Origin: an uncultured Cytophagales bacterium
Lineage (GTDB): Bacteria; Bacteroidota; Bacteroidia; Cytophagales; UBA9547
DNA length: 64,000 nucleotides
NCBI GenBank assembly: GCA_945957555.1
Contig: CAMFLX010000003.1
Location: forward strand, 56,446 to 120,445
Reading direction: 5' to 3'
The number at the start of each line of letters is the position of its first letter. The stretch's first letter is position 1. The notes beneath the pieces are model-generated. The model ran no database searches and was not told the DNA's origin. It saw only the letters and a program-made list of their open reading frames with translations. Of the stretch, positions 1 through 10,839 are shown one piece after another. Made by a program: the position numbers and the translations under genes.

Positions 1-2
1 TA

Positions 3-1112
3 AAAGATGCAGCACAAACTGCCAAAACTTGGACCAATGTACGTAAAGCAGGTCTCTACAGGGTAGTAGTAAAAGCAAGTGGATGTACTAATACGCAGGA
101 TGACGTAACCATCACTTCTAACCTGCCAACTCCTGAGGACGGATGTGCTAAAACAGCAGGTGGGTCTCAAACCATATCCATAGTAAATCCTGGTCTAAGT
201 ACAGGACCTTATGATTGGTATACTGCTCCCACATCTGGCACTAAAGTCGGTACAGGTACTTCTATCAGCGTGAGCCCAAGTACAACCACAACCTATTATG
301 TGCAAGATGCCAGCGCGATCTCAGGCAGTGTGGGGCCAAAAACAGCATTTGCAAGTTCGCAGAACTGGGGTATCAATACTGGAAATCAATTGAAGTTTAC
401 TATTGGTAATACGATTAATATTTCTTCTTTTAAATTATTGGCAGACTATTATGCATCCTCAGGTACGATTACTGTTGAAGTTTTGGACGAGAGTGGCAAT
501 GCCCTGAATCCTGTTCAGAAATTCACTTCCAATACCTTGAGCTTTGCAGCCAACTCTACAGGTGCGCAGTTGGTACCTGTGAGCTTCAGTAACTTTACCA
601 TCAACAAATCTTGGGGTACCAATTTAAGATTGAGGATTTCTGAAAAGAGTTCTGCACTGAATCTCAACCCATATTGGAATGATGCAGGTGCTACTTACCC
701 TTACAACTCTACGCCAAGTGGCATCTTTACCATAACAGGTACAGTTGGTGGTAATGGCGATGCAAATGATTATATGTATTTCTACGATATCCAGTTCAAT
801 TCTGGTGCTGTTTGCAGCAGATTGCCAGTACTGGCGAAGATCGATCCTAACTGTATACTTACCGATGTAGAAGAACATACGTTACTTGAAAACATTCATA
901 TCTTCCCAAATCCAAGTACAGGAACTTTTATGTTGGAAATGAAGGAGGTGGCAGATAAGATTTATGTCACAGATCTGTTTGGTCACAAGGTCTTGGAAAG
1001 TTCTAATTTCCAGAATGGCGTCTTAGATCTTAATACAAACAAAGGAGGCGTTTATATTCTCCAAATAGAGAAGGATAATAATCGCAGTACTTATAAATTG
1101 GTAAAAGAATAG
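3..1112 (+). CDS. 5'-truncated secreted protein with type IX secretion (T9SS) type A C-terminal sorting domain
   Basis: Frame 3 is open from the window edge (…VRKAGLYRVVVKASGCTNTQDDVTITSN…), so the listed ORF start at 270 is internal. C-terminus IFPNPSTGTFMLEM…GVYILQIEKDNNRSTYKLVKE is a typical T9SS CTD. Confidence 0.85.
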   Translation, partial: KDAAQTAKTWTNVRKAGLYRVVVKASGCTNTQDDVTITSNLPTPEDGCAKTAGGSQTISIVNPGLSTGPYDWYTAPTSGTKVGTGTSISVSPSTTTTYYVQDASAISGSVGPKTAFASSQNWGINTGNQLKFTIGNTINISSFKLLADYYASSGTITVEVLDESGNALNPVQKFTSNTLSFAANSTGAQLVPVSFSNFTINKSWGTNLRLRISEKSSALNLNPYWNDAGATYPYNSTPSGIFTITGTVGGNGDANDYMYFYDIQFNSGAVCSRLPVLAKIDPNCILTDVEEHTLLENIHIFPNPSTGTFMLEMKEVADKIYVTDLFGHKVLESSNFQNGVLDLNTNKGGVYILQIEKDNNRSTYKLVKE

Positions 1113-1136
1113 TTTTCCTTTTTTAATAGATAAATC

Positions 1137-1173
1137 AAGGGTCTTGTTTCTGAAAAGAGACAAGACCTTTTTG
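1137..1173 (+). terminator. Rho-independent terminator
   Basis: GGTCTTGTTTC-tgaaaa-GAGACAAGACC followed by TTTTTG, just after the stop at 1112. Confidence 0.75.
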
Positions 1174-1271
1174 TTGAGTATGGGTCAAACTTAAAAAATA
1201 ATTTCAAAGCCATTAAACCTTTGAAAGAATGGACTGTCTAAGAGACTAGAAACATTTAAACAAAGAAAAAC

Positions 1272-1670
1272 ATGAAAAAGGTAATCTTCTTATGGATCAG
1301 TTTTATGACAATACTGAGCTTTGCACAAAGCGCAGATAAGGTAGCAAAAACCCCAGAGCAAAAAGCAGCGCATCATTCTGAGATGTTAACCAAAAAGCTT
1401 TCGCTGAGCCCCGAGCAAAAACAGAGCGTCTATACGCTCATTCTTGATAGGGTTAATAAAGCTAATGCAGTAAGGGCAAAATACACCACTGGTGACAAAA
1501 AGGGTATGCACAAAGAGTTGAAACCGATAATTGACGATTTCAACACCAAGATCAAAGCAATCCTTACGCCAGATCAAGTTACCAAATGGGAGCAGTTTAA
1601 AGCCGAAAAGAAAGCAAAAAGAAAAGAGGCCAAAGAAGCCGCTGCCACAGATGATGGTATCGACAATTAA
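1272..1670 (+). CDS. small secreted Spy/CpxP-like (DUF4890-like) protein
   Basis: Signal peptide MKKVIFLWISFMTILSFAQS, then charged helical LSLSPEQKQSVYTLILDR… ILTPDQVTKWEQFKAEKKAKRKEA. Confidence 0.7.
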   Translation: MKKVIFLWISFMTILSFAQSADKVAKTPEQKAAHHSEMLTKKLSLSPEQKQSVYTLILDRVNKANAVRAKYTTGDKKGMHKELKPIIDDFNTKIKAILTPDQVTKWEQFKAEKKAKRKEAKEAAATDDGIDN

Positions 1671-1689
1671 AGATAAGAGTTCGGTGATT

Positions 1690-1722
1690 TGAAAGGGCTT
1701 CTCAATTGATTAGCCCTTTTGA
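1690..1722 (+). terminator. Rho-independent terminator
   Basis: AAAGGGCT-N12-AGCCCTTTT after the stop at 1670. Confidence 0.65.
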
Positions 1723-1954
1723 GTTTTAGTGAATCAGAAAATTTTCCTCATTAATTTATATAATCTAGAATACAATTTTGATCTGTTTCGATTCCCACGT
1801 ATTTTTCTTAAAACTTTTAAGATAAGATTGTTCACAATATCGAAGCCAAAAACATAACCTACTATTCACAGGTTGTTACCTTACAATATTCATTTTTTAT
1901 AATATATTTATGGAAATTATGTCAAAGTCAATCTTAATACAAAATTGCAGGAGT

Positions 1955-4900
1955 ATGAAGAAAATATTCATCAGTATCATATTACTATTCTATTCGGGAA
2001 TCATAGCACAAAACAAAATGACTGAAAAACACAAAGCGCAGTGGGACAGCATGCAAACCGCCTATAACAGCGGTTTTATTGAAGATGCCCTGAAAATCAC
2101 TGAGAAAATAATTACTCAAACTAAAGCCGAAGCCAATACCCCAGAATACATCAAAGCTGTTATTCACAAGATTAATTTTATCAAACAAAAAGAAGAAGAA
2201 GCAACAGTAGTTGCGATCAAGTTTGTGGAAAAAGAAGCAGAAACGGCTACGTTTCCTGCTAAAAACCTCCTAAATTATTTAGAGGCCAGTCTCTATGATG
2301 AATACTACGACAACAATAGATGGGAAATTAATCAAAGAACTGCTTTAGATGCCGAAAAGCAGGGTAGTGATATAGCTACGTGGACCACCGATCTTTTCTT
2401 TGCTAAGACCAAAAGTCTCTACATGGCTTCTCTTAACAATGAAGTAGAACTTCAGAAGATCAAGGTAGATGCTTTTGACGCCATCATCATCAAAAAAGAT
2501 GGAAGGGCCTTGAGACCTACACTGTATGATTTTTTGGCTTTTGAAGTATTCAACTACTATAACAATACTTATGAAAGAGACCTTACCGTTACGGAAAAGT
2601 TTGTACTCAAAGACGATGCATACTTTGGCGATGTAGATGCATTTATCCAGATCAAACCAACAGAGAACTATGATAAATCTGCCAAATTCAGTGCCTTTTT
2701 AGTGCTCCAAAAGATTTTAGCTTTCAGAAAACAACAAGGAAGCGTAGCACCTCTGGTAGATGCAGACCTGATCAGGCTGGATTTTGTAAACAAAAACTTT
2801 TTGGACAAGAGAAAGAAGGACCTCTATTATAAAGCTCTCGTGGCGCTAGAGAAAAAATACATCAGCGACAGTATGTCTACAGAGGCTGGGTATAAAATCG
2901 CTGAATACTATGAATCACTCGGCAATAGCTTTGATGCCCACAAAGACACTACGCAGAGATGGCTGTTAAAAACAGCCTTAGAAAAGGCACAAGAAGTACT
3001 CAACCGATTCCCCGATTCACGTGGCGCGGCACTCTGCGGTAAACTGATGGAGCGGATCAAAAGAGAGGAGTTGAGTTTTGAAGGCGAGGAGATCATCAGT
3101 TCAGACAAGGCTTTTAAACTTTTAGCCAAGTATCGGAACTTAGGAGATTTGGAGTTCAAGTTTTACAAAATAACGCATGATGTCCTTAAAAAAATGGGCA
3201 AGAGAGATTATGACTACGATGACAAAAAGCACCCTCTCAAAAAGTACTACACTGAGGTTTCGAAGAGCAAACCCGTTGCGAGTAAATCTATTTCTTTGCC
3301 ACAAACTGGCGACTATCAAAGCCACAGTGTAGAGATTCCGTACGATGCCCTGCACAATGGTATCTATATCATGTATGTTGGCAAAAAGGGATTTACGGAT
3401 AAAAACATTTTGGTACACGAAGTCCTTCAAGTTTCGAGACTCAGTTATTTGGAAAACGCAGTGGCTGGCCAAAAAGAAATATATGTGTTAGATAATCAAA
3501 CAGGTGCTACCATAGCAGGAGCAAAAGTCGAAGTTTGGAAACAGTACTACGATTATCACAAAAGCAAAGAGGTCTCTACTCGGATCACCAATAAGGTAAG
3601 CGACGTTCAAGGCAAAATATTGGTTTCAGGTTTTAAAGATGAATACTACGGCTCTTATCATGTTAATATAGGAACGAAGACGGATTCCTTATTTAACGAT
3701 CTTCCTTTTAGGTATAACGAACAAATCAACATGCCATACCCTGAAACGGAAGAAGTTGTTACGCAGAAGCAGATCAAAATCCTTACGGATAGAGCCATCT
3801 ACAGACCGGGACAAACTGTTTATTACAAAATCATAGCCTATTCATCACTTAAAAACAAAGCACAAGTTATTCCTAACTTGGCGTCAAGCATTGTGCTACG
3901 TGATGTAAACTATAAAGAGGTTGCCACACAAGACTTTACCACCAATGCCTTTGGTTCCGCGAATGGTTCATTTACCCTGCCCAGTTCTGGGCTTACGGGC
4001 AATCATACCTTGCAGATCAATACCACTGGTGGCGTCTACGGTTCGGCGAGTATCAATGTAGAAGAATACAAACGTCCGAAATTTGAGGTAAGGTTTGATC
4101 CCGTAGTCAGTTCTTATAAGTTAAATGAAGAAGTAACTGTAACGGTAGACGCTCAGTCCTATGCTGGAGCAGCCATAGACGGTGCACAAGTGAGTTACAA
4201 AGTAAATAGAACCTACAGATACCCCATGTCTTGGTATAGGTACTGTTATTGGTTACCTACACCCAAAAGCACACAAATCACCTTTGGGGAAGCCAAAACC
4301 GATGCCACAGGTAAAGGAAAGATCATCTTTAAGGCACTACCAGACGAAGAGGCCTACCAAAAAGACAAAGCCATTTTTACGTACGAAATCATTGCCGATG
4401 TTACAGACATCAACGGAGAAACACATAGCAGTACTACCTATGTAAATGTAGGTGCTGTAGGCTTTGAAATTACAAACAGTATCGCAGACCCTGTCGTATT
4501 GGAGCAAAAAACCAGCATCAGTCTAAGCATCCAAAATCTCAATGGGAGTCCCATCAAAAACACTACCCATGTAGAAATCTTCAAACTTGTAGATCTTCAG
4601 AAATACCTGAAGCCGCGCTATTGGGAAAGACCTTCACAGTTCTTGATGAGCAAAGCACAGCACGATGCACTCTTTAATGATGAGATCTATGATGCAGAAG
4701 ACGAGATCTCGAAGTTTCCTGTTAAAGCATCGGTCTATAAAAATACCTTTACTAACGATGGTTTGATAAGTATTCTTTCAGAAGCTTACCAAAACTGGGA
4801 AACAGGAGCCTACTTCATGCAAGTAAAAAGTACTAGCGAAGCTGGTGAGGCAGTTGAGGAAAAGATATACTTCAAGATCGCCTCAAAACAAAAATCATCG

Positions 4901-7900
4901 GTTGACTGGAGTACTTTGGCATCTATAGAAATAGACAAAACCAGTTTGGTGCCTCATGATAAGTTTAATGTGAGCTTCAAATTCGAAGAAAAAAACCTGA
5001 AGCTCTTTTATCAATTTGCAGGCGAGCATCAAAAGATCAACCAATGGATGGATGGCAAAAACGTCAAAGCACTCACCTATACTGCTACAGAGCCTGGCAG
5101 TGTAGCAGTAGCGATTACCTATGTCTGGAAAAACAGAACCTATAGCAAATCTCAAAGTGCATATATAGACGATGTAGAAAAGAGGCTGAACATCAAGTTC
5201 GAAACCTTCCGCGATAAGTTGCTTCCCGGCCAAAAAGAAACATGGAAACTCAAGATAGATGGTTACAAATCTCAAAAGGTTCAACCTGAGTTTTTGGCCT
5301 TGCTGTACGATGCCTCTTTGGATCAGTTTGCGACTAACAGCCTTTACTTGAGTTATACCAATTATTGGAACAGGCTCAACATTGCCGATGTGGGCGCTAT
5401 TACCTCTATCAATTACGAAGATAGCTACAGTTTTACCGCAAACGACATTGTGGTAGACCCCAAAGAATACGACAGCTGGAAATATCCTTTGGAAAGATAC
5501 AATCGCTACGGTTATGCTGTAGGAGGAATGGCCGCACCAATGAAGTCTGCCATGAGAAAAGGGGATATGGAAGACAAGAAGATGAAAGAGTCCGGAACTT
5601 ATGACTTTGATCGAAATGAATCTCCAGAAATGGAGGCCGCTGCTCCTATGGAACAAGAAGAGGTAGTGGTGGGCTTTGCGGCACCAAAGAAAGAAGAAAA
5701 AACATCCACCACTATCACATCCAAAGAAACCAAAGAAGAACCGCAAATCCGTAAAAACTTCCAAGAGACTGCATTTTTCTACCCAAGTCTCAGTACTGAT
5801 AGTACAGGTTCAGTATCCATCAGCTTTACCATCCCAGAAGCCTTAACACGCTGGCGCATGATGGGTATGGCACATACCAAAGACATGAAGCTGGGTTTCA
5901 TAGAAAATCAGTTGGTGACGCAGAAGGATCTCATGGTAAGTCCTAACGTACCCAGATTCTTTAGAGAGGGAGATGTGATGACGATCCAAGCCAAGGTCAA
6001 TAACCTTACCGACAAAGAACTGAGTGCTGCTACCAAGATAGAATTCTTCAATGCGCTTACGATGCAGCCGATCAATACCACCTTGCTGGTTGATAAAGAT
6101 GAGGCCAAAACACTTAAGATTTCGGCCAAACAAAGTGCAATGGCGGAGTGGAGGGTGAAAATTCCAGAAGGCATTGAGGCCATTACCTTTAGAATCTTTG
6201 CAAGTAGCGACACCCACAGCGATGCCGAAGAGAACACAGTAGTGGTGCTTTCCAATAAAATGCTCGTAACAGAGACCATGCCAATAGCTGTAAACGCTGG
6301 TGAGACCAAATCCTTCAAGTTTGAAAAACTACTCACCAGTACTTCCAATACTTTAAGGAACCATAGGCTCACCTTTGAATATACCAGCAACCCAGCTTGG
6401 TATGCGGTACAGGCCTTGCCATATCTCATGGAATATCCTTATGAGTGCGCAGAGCAAACCTTTAGCAGGTTCTATGCAAATGACTTGGCAAGCTACATTA
6501 GCAACCAACACCCCAAAATCAAAGAAGTATTTGACAATTGGAAAAAGTTAGACAGTAAGGCACTACTTTCTAATCTAGAGAAAAACCAAGAGCTCAAAAA
6601 CATTATGATCGAAGAAACACCATGGTTACGCGACGCGACTGATGAAACAGAAGCCAAGAAACGCATCGCCTTGCTTTTTGATGTAAACAAGATGAGTTAC
6701 GAAAGGAATGCTGCGCTGCAAAAACTTCAGAAAATGCAGTTAGGTTCTGGCGCTTTCCCTTGGTTTTCAGGTATGTACCCAGACCGCTACATTACACAGC
6801 ACATCGTGGCAGGGATAGGTCACTTGTACAAGATCAAGAACGAGATCACCGATGTAGAATCAGAGATCGTCAAAAACGCAATTGGCTACTTAGACAAGGA
6901 ATTGGTCAATGACTTGGAAGAAATCAAAAGGTTGGTTGCTCAAAAGAAAACCACCCTTGAAGAGAATCATTTGGGCTATTCACAGATTCATTATTTGTAT
7001 GCAAGAACCTTTTTTAATTTAGAGATGAATTCTCAAACCAAAGAAGCTTATACCTATTTCTTGGGTCAAGCCGAAAAATACTGGTTGAGCAACAACCGCT
7101 TTTCTCAAGGAATGGTGGCAATCGCATTGTTTAGAAACAAGAAGGTTGAAGCCGCTCAAAAAATCGTGAAATCCATCAGCCAATACGCACTTGAAAACGA
7201 AGAAATGGGTATGTATTGGAAAGAAAACTATGGATACTACTGGTATCAAGCGCCTATAGAGAGCCAAGCCATGATGATCGAGATGTACGCCGAAGTCACC
7301 AACGACACCAAAGCAGTAGATAAACTCAAGCTTTGGTTGCTGAAACAGAAGCAGACGACGCGCTGGTCAACCACCAAGGCCACATCAGAAGCCTGCTATG
7401 CTTTGCTGATGAAAGGCACTGATTTCCTTTCTGAAAACGCCAAGCCGATCATCAAGCTGGGTACGCAAGAATTGAAACTTACCGAGTCTAATACCGAGGC
7501 AGGTACGGGTTATTTCAAGACTGCCTTTGAAGGTAAGGACATCAAAAAGGATATGGGGCAAGTTTCAGTGACTAATACCAGCAAGATCGCCAACTGGGGT
7601 GCGATGTATTGGCAGTATTTTGAAAACATGGACAAAATAACGCAAGCCAATACTTCCCTTACGATCGACAAACAATTGTTCATTCACCAAAGAACGGACA
7701 AAGGCGATCAATTGCTGGCCATAGACCAAAATAATCTGAAGATTGGCGATTTGCTTACGGTACGTATCGTCATTAAAACAGATAGAAACTTGGAATATGT
7801 ACACTTAAAAGACATGCGTTCTGCAGGGTTTGAGCCCACCAACGTACTTTCAGGCTATCGCTGGAAAAACGGCTTGGGTTACTACGAAAGCACAAGAGAT

Positions 7901-8071
7901 GCCTCTACCAACTTCTTTGTAAGTTATTTGTCAAAAGGTACTTATGTGTTTGAATATGACTTGAGGGTTTCTCATAAAGGAGAATTCTCCAATGGCATCA
8001 CCAGCATACAGTGTATGTACGCTCCAGAGTTCAGTAGTCATTCGGAAGGTCTAAGAGTGATGGTGAAATAG
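1955..8071 (+). CDS. alpha-2-macroglobulin family protein (MG domains, thioester)
   Basis: ~2040 aa; MG2-like TDRAIYRPGQTVYYK, A2M-like ALTRWRMMGMAHTKDMKLG, thioester YPYECAEQTFSRFYAND. Start set at MKKIFISIILLFYSG (signal peptide) rather than the upstream ATG at 1910. Confidence 0.93.
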   Translation: MKKIFISIILLFYSGIIAQNKMTEKHKAQWDSMQTAYNSGFIEDALKITEKIITQTKAEANTPEYIKAVIHKINFIKQKEEEATVVAIKFVEKEAETATFPAKNLLNYLEASLYDEYYDNNRWEINQRTALDAEKQGSDIATWTTDLFFAKTKSLYMASLNNEVELQKIKVDAFDAIIIKKDGRALRPTLYDFLAFEVFNYYNNTYERDLTVTEKFVLKDDAYFGDVDAFIQIKPTENYDKSAKFSAFLVLQKILAFRKQQGSVAPLVDADLIRLDFVNKNFLDKRKKDLYYKALVALEKKYISDSMSTEAGYKIAEYYESLGNSFDAHKDTTQRWLLKTALEKAQEVLNRFPDSRGAALCGKLMERIKREELSFEGEEIISSDKAFKLLAKYRNLGDLEFKFYKITHDVLKKMGKRDYDYDDKKHPLKKYYTEVSKSKPVASKSISLPQTGDYQSHSVEIPYDALHNGIYIMYVGKKGFTDKNILVHEVLQVSRLSYLENAVAGQKEIYVLDNQTGATIAGAKVEVWKQYYDYHKSKEVSTRITNKVSDVQGKILVSGFKDEYYGSYHVNIGTKTDSLFNDLPFRYNEQINMPYPETEEVVTQKQIKILTDRAIYRPGQTVYYKIIAYSSLKNKAQVIPNLASSIVLRDVNYKEVATQDFTTNAFGSANGSFTLPSSGLTGNHTLQINTTGGVYGSASINVEEYKRPKFEVRFDPVVSSYKLNEEVTVTVDAQSYAGAAIDGAQVSYKVNRTYRYPMSWYRYCYWLPTPKSTQITFGEAKTDATGKGKIIFKALPDEEAYQKDKAIFTYEIIADVTDINGETHSSTTYVNVGAVGFEITNSIADPVVLEQKTSISLSIQNLNGSPIKNTTHVEIFKLVDLQKYLKPRYWERPSQFLMSKAQHDALFNDEIYDAEDEISKFPVKASVYKNTFTNDGLISILSEAYQNWETGAYFMQVKSTSEAGEAVEEKIYFKIASKQKSSVDWSTLASIEIDKTSLVPHDKFNVSFKFEEKNLKLFYQFAGEHQKINQWMDGKNVKALTYTATEPGSVAVAITYVWKNRTYSKSQSAYIDDVEKRLNIKFETFRDKLLPGQKETWKLKIDGYKSQKVQPEFLALLYDASLDQFATNSLYLSYTNYWNRLNIADVGAITSINYEDSYSFTANDIVVDPKEYDSWKYPLERYNRYGYAVGGMAAPMKSAMRKGDMEDKKMKESGTYDFDRNESPEMEAAAPMEQEEVVVGFAAPKKEEKTSTTITSKETKEEPQIRKNFQETAFFYPSLSTDSTGSVSISFTIPEALTRWRMMGMAHTKDMKLGFIENQLVTQKDLMVSPNVPRFFREGDVMTIQAKVNNLTDKELSAATKIEFFNALTMQPINTTLLVDKDEAKTLKISAKQSAMAEWRVKIPEGIEAITFRIFASSDTHSDAEENTVVVLSNKMLVTETMPIAVNAGETKSFKFEKLLTSTSNTLRNHRLTFEYTSNPAWYAVQALPYLMEYPYECAEQTFSRFYANDLASYISNQHPKIKEVFDNWKKLDSKALLSNLEKNQELKNIMIEETPWLRDATDETEAKKRIALLFDVNKMSYERNAALQKLQKMQLGSGAFPWFSGMYPDRYITQHIVAGIGHLYKIKNEITDVESEIVKNAIGYLDKELVNDLEEIKRLVAQKKTTLEENHLGYSQIHYLYARTFFNLEMNSQTKEAYTYFLGQAEKYWLSNNRFSQGMVAIALFRNKKVEAAQKIVKSISQYALENEEMGMYWKENYGYYWYQAPIESQAMMIEMYAEVTNDTKAVDKLKLWLLKQKQTTRWSTTKATSEACYALLMKGTDFLSENAKPIIKLGTQELKLTESNTEAGTGYFKTAFEGKDIKKDMGQVSVTNTSKIANWGAMYWQYFENMDKITQANTSLTIDKQLFIHQRTDKGDQLLAIDQNNLKIGDLLTVRIVIKTDRNLEYVHLKDMRSAGFEPTNVLSGYRWKNGLGYYESTRDASTNFFVSYLSKGTYVFEYDLRVSHKGEFSNGITSIQCMYAPEFSSHSEGLRVMVK

Positions 8072-8095
8072 GAACATAGAACATAAGATTTTAAC

Positions 8096-8136
8096 AAAAA
8101 AGCTCCTGTTGTAAGATTGCAACAGGAGCTTTTTCT
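8096..8136. terminator. bidirectional Rho-independent terminator between convergent genes
   Basis: AGCTCCTGTTG-N8-CAACAGGAGCT with flanking A-run and T-run. Confidence 0.85.
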
Positions 8137-8185
8137 TTATGAATTATTTATAGTAATCAGCAAGTATACAGTACTTAATGATTGA

Positions 8186-10621
8186 TTATTCCTTTATAAT
8201 TTTAAAGAGCTTTATCTGACTTCTGAGATCCTTTACTCTTAAAAAGTACAATCCACTGGGCAAACTCGTCAAATCGAGCTTATTATTTACAGTATCTACA
8301 ATTTCATCTCCCAATAAACTAAACAATGTTGCATCAGTGCTTCCCTCCAAGTTTAAAATACCAGAAGTAGGATTGGGAAACACGTTTACTGATGCCGATT
8401 CTTTTTCCGTATCTAGACGAGTGATGATATCGCCAGGTGCATACACAACAGAACCTTTGCTTAGTCCGAAACCACAGTTACTAGCATCATACACATTAGA
8501 GACCTTGTAAGTTGTATAAGCAATTGGCCTCAATGTAAATATATATGGATTATTATAGATGTTAATTAAGGAATCAACACCACCTCCATTGAAATATACA
8601 TGCCAAGGCGATTTGCCTTTTAGATCGATCCGCAGCTTTAAAAATTCATTACTGGAAGCTGAATCTATGCGTGACAAATAAGCTGATGCTGCGGTATCCG
8701 TATTAACTGTAAAGTTTGCCGAACCAGAAAGTGAAGCTAAACCATGAGGATTACTCACTTGCACTAATTGATAGCTGGTATTTTTGGTAGGATTAAAAGT
8801 AAGGGTGATTTGTTTTTCCTTTATATCTCTAAGTTCAAAGATTTCCGCACCATTGGTATACTTAATATCCCATGGTGGATTTCCTGTAAATGAAATATAC
8901 GCATCAACCTTAGACAATTTACAAAGTGTACTTGAACCATACATTTGTGCTGTACTAGCTTCTGTCATTATTAAGTTATTTGAAATAATACCCTTACCAT
9001 TGGCTAGATAATAATTTCCCTTACTAGGTGCCAGAAATGTAATGACTATAGTGGTATCATTAATCTGTTGATAAGATGTAATCTTTTGCTGACCAACTAT
9101 GGTTTTGAAATACGAACTATTGCTAAAGTATATGGAATCTCCAATCTCGGTACAATTCGGATCATTTGCACAAAGTGTACCTTTGCCAATATTGGTTAGA
9201 TTTCCTGTTATGGTAACCGTCATGGGTACATTTTCTTGCCATGTAGTTGGAGCTAATACATTAAAACTAGGAGGAACAGCTCTTACATAACCCAAATTTA
9301 AACCATTTGAGGTAATCAAATAATTATAATACCCATCTTGGGGAAATGTCGCATTGATAGCTATATTGTTATCATCTATAATTTCTAGTTGTTCAATTGG
9401 TATTTCTTTAATGGATAGAGTTGATGAACCAGAAAAGGCAAATAATAGAGAATTGCCAATCGGTTTACAATCTATGGGATTATTCTTGCATTCATCACTA
9501 TTTCCTATTTTAATCCCTTTGGAACTAATCACTAATCGCGAACTGGTATTAGCTTTTACTGTCATGGGGCTAATCGTATAGCTAGGGGAAATAACATTAA
9601 TTCGTCCTGTTAATCCACTTTTAGATCTGAGCAAATAATTACCCGATTTAGGTAAAGTTATAGTTGCTTCAGCATTATATTCATCTATCTGAACATAGTT
9701 TTGCAAAGTAATATTACCTAAAATGTTTACTGTTGGATTGATTGAGTTTGCTGTGTAAGTAAGAGTATCGCTGATTATTTTACATTTGGGATCCGAACCA
9801 CATTCACTTCCTTTACCGATTTTAGTATAAAGTCCTTTTAATTTGATCCTATAAGTATTGTATTCATATAGATTCGGTGCTATAATCTCAAAATATTGAG
9901 GAAGTATATCAAACCTAGTGGAAGAAAATGCACCAGAGGTATAGTTGCTATATACGGGTTGATTAAGTGTATTCAAATAATAATAGCTAGAGTTAATAGC
10001 AGGGAGTTCAATCGTTAATTCAGCATTTTTTTCATCAATTTGTTTGTATGATTTTATTGGAAAAGAACCATCCACAGTAGTAGAACCAGAACTAAAATAA
10101 AACAATGGGCCAATTGCGCTACAATTAGTATCATTATCACAAGTATTCCCCTGACCTATATTAGTGTTATCACCTGTAATAGTAACTTTCAATTCTTGAC
10201 CTGAGTAGCCCGAATTGGGTGTTATTGTAAATCTTTTATAAGGATCCCCAACTCGAAACGTTCCCAAGAAGCCATAATTATTAAATGTACTTAAATAATA
10301 ACTTTGGGAATTTGTTGGCAATTTCACAAAAAATTCGGCTGAGTCTGGAGTAACTAATACAAAATTTTGGATACCTAATTTTTGATTCATTACTTCAGGA
10401 GAATAACCATAATACAAATAGTTGCCAATATAATTACAATCACTATTTGTTTTAAAACAAGTAGAATCTCTTGTAATCGGTCCATTGTTACTTTTGATAC
10501 TGAGTTTTATCAGTTTTCCGGGCTTCCCCTCTCTGGGGGTAATGGTTAATTCTGCTTTCGCATTCAAACACATGAGTATCACACAAATCGTGAGCGCTGT
10601 TTTTAGGTACATCTTTTTCAT
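8186..10621 (-). CDS. large secreted repeat protein with T9SS sorting domain
   Basis: Signal peptide MKKMYLKTALTICVILMCLNAKA; five ~85-90 aa repeats with TxIGxGxxCxxDPxCxxIG; two GNPPWDIKY/GKSPWHVYF-type domains; C-terminal VFPNPTSGILNLEG…LPSGLYFLRVKD. Confidence 0.85.
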   Translation of the reverse strand: MKKMYLKTALTICVILMCLNAKAELTITPREGKPGKLIKLSIKSNNGPITRDSTCFKTNSDCNYIGNYLYYGYSPEVMNQKLGIQNFVLVTPDSAEFFVKLPTNSQSYYLSTFNNYGFLGTFRVGDPYKRFTITPNSGYSGQELKVTITGDNTNIGQGNTCDNDTNCSAIGPLFYFSSGSTTVDGSFPIKSYKQIDEKNAELTIELPAINSSYYYLNTLNQPVYSNYTSGAFSSTRFDILPQYFEIIAPNLYEYNTYRIKLKGLYTKIGKGSECGSDPKCKIISDTLTYTANSINPTVNILGNITLQNYVQIDEYNAEATITLPKSGNYLLRSKSGLTGRINVISPSYTISPMTVKANTSSRLVISSKGIKIGNSDECKNNPIDCKPIGNSLLFAFSGSSTLSIKEIPIEQLEIIDDNNIAINATFPQDGYYNYLITSNGLNLGYVRAVPPSFNVLAPTTWQENVPMTVTITGNLTNIGKGTLCANDPNCTEIGDSIYFSNSSYFKTIVGQQKITSYQQINDTTIVITFLAPSKGNYYLANGKGIISNNLIMTEASTAQMYGSSTLCKLSKVDAYISFTGNPPWDIKYTNGAEIFELRDIKEKQITLTFNPTKNTSYQLVQVSNPHGLASLSGSANFTVNTDTAASAYLSRIDSASSNEFLKLRIDLKGKSPWHVYFNGGGVDSLINIYNNPYIFTLRPIAYTTYKVSNVYDASNCGFGLSKGSVVYAPGDIITRLDTEKESASVNVFPNPTSGILNLEGSTDATLFSLLGDEIVDTVNNKLDLTSLPSGLYFLRVKDLRSQIKLFKIIKE

Positions 10622-10839
10622 AGACAAATATTTAGTAAAATCATTATTAGAATGAAGACTCCAATTTTTAGTTTCGTTCCTGAAAATCAATAACATAATT
10701 TTAAAAATTCATTGATCAGATATAAATTGGGCGATTTATAGCATGTTCATTTATTCAAAAATAAAGACCCTATACTTTTATAATATGGATTGGTATACTT
10801 GGTCAGTGGTGCTATTTTTCTACTTTTATGCACTGGCCG

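Noticed and set aside
4895-5764. 289-aa minus-strand ORF antisense to the A2M gene
   Set aside because: Lies inside a well-supported coding frame; Phe/Val/Cys-rich shadow-ORF composition, no domain.
5843-6429. Overlapping minus-strand ORFs (124 and 173 aa) inside the A2M gene
   Set aside because: Shadow ORFs antisense to conserved A2M coding sequence.
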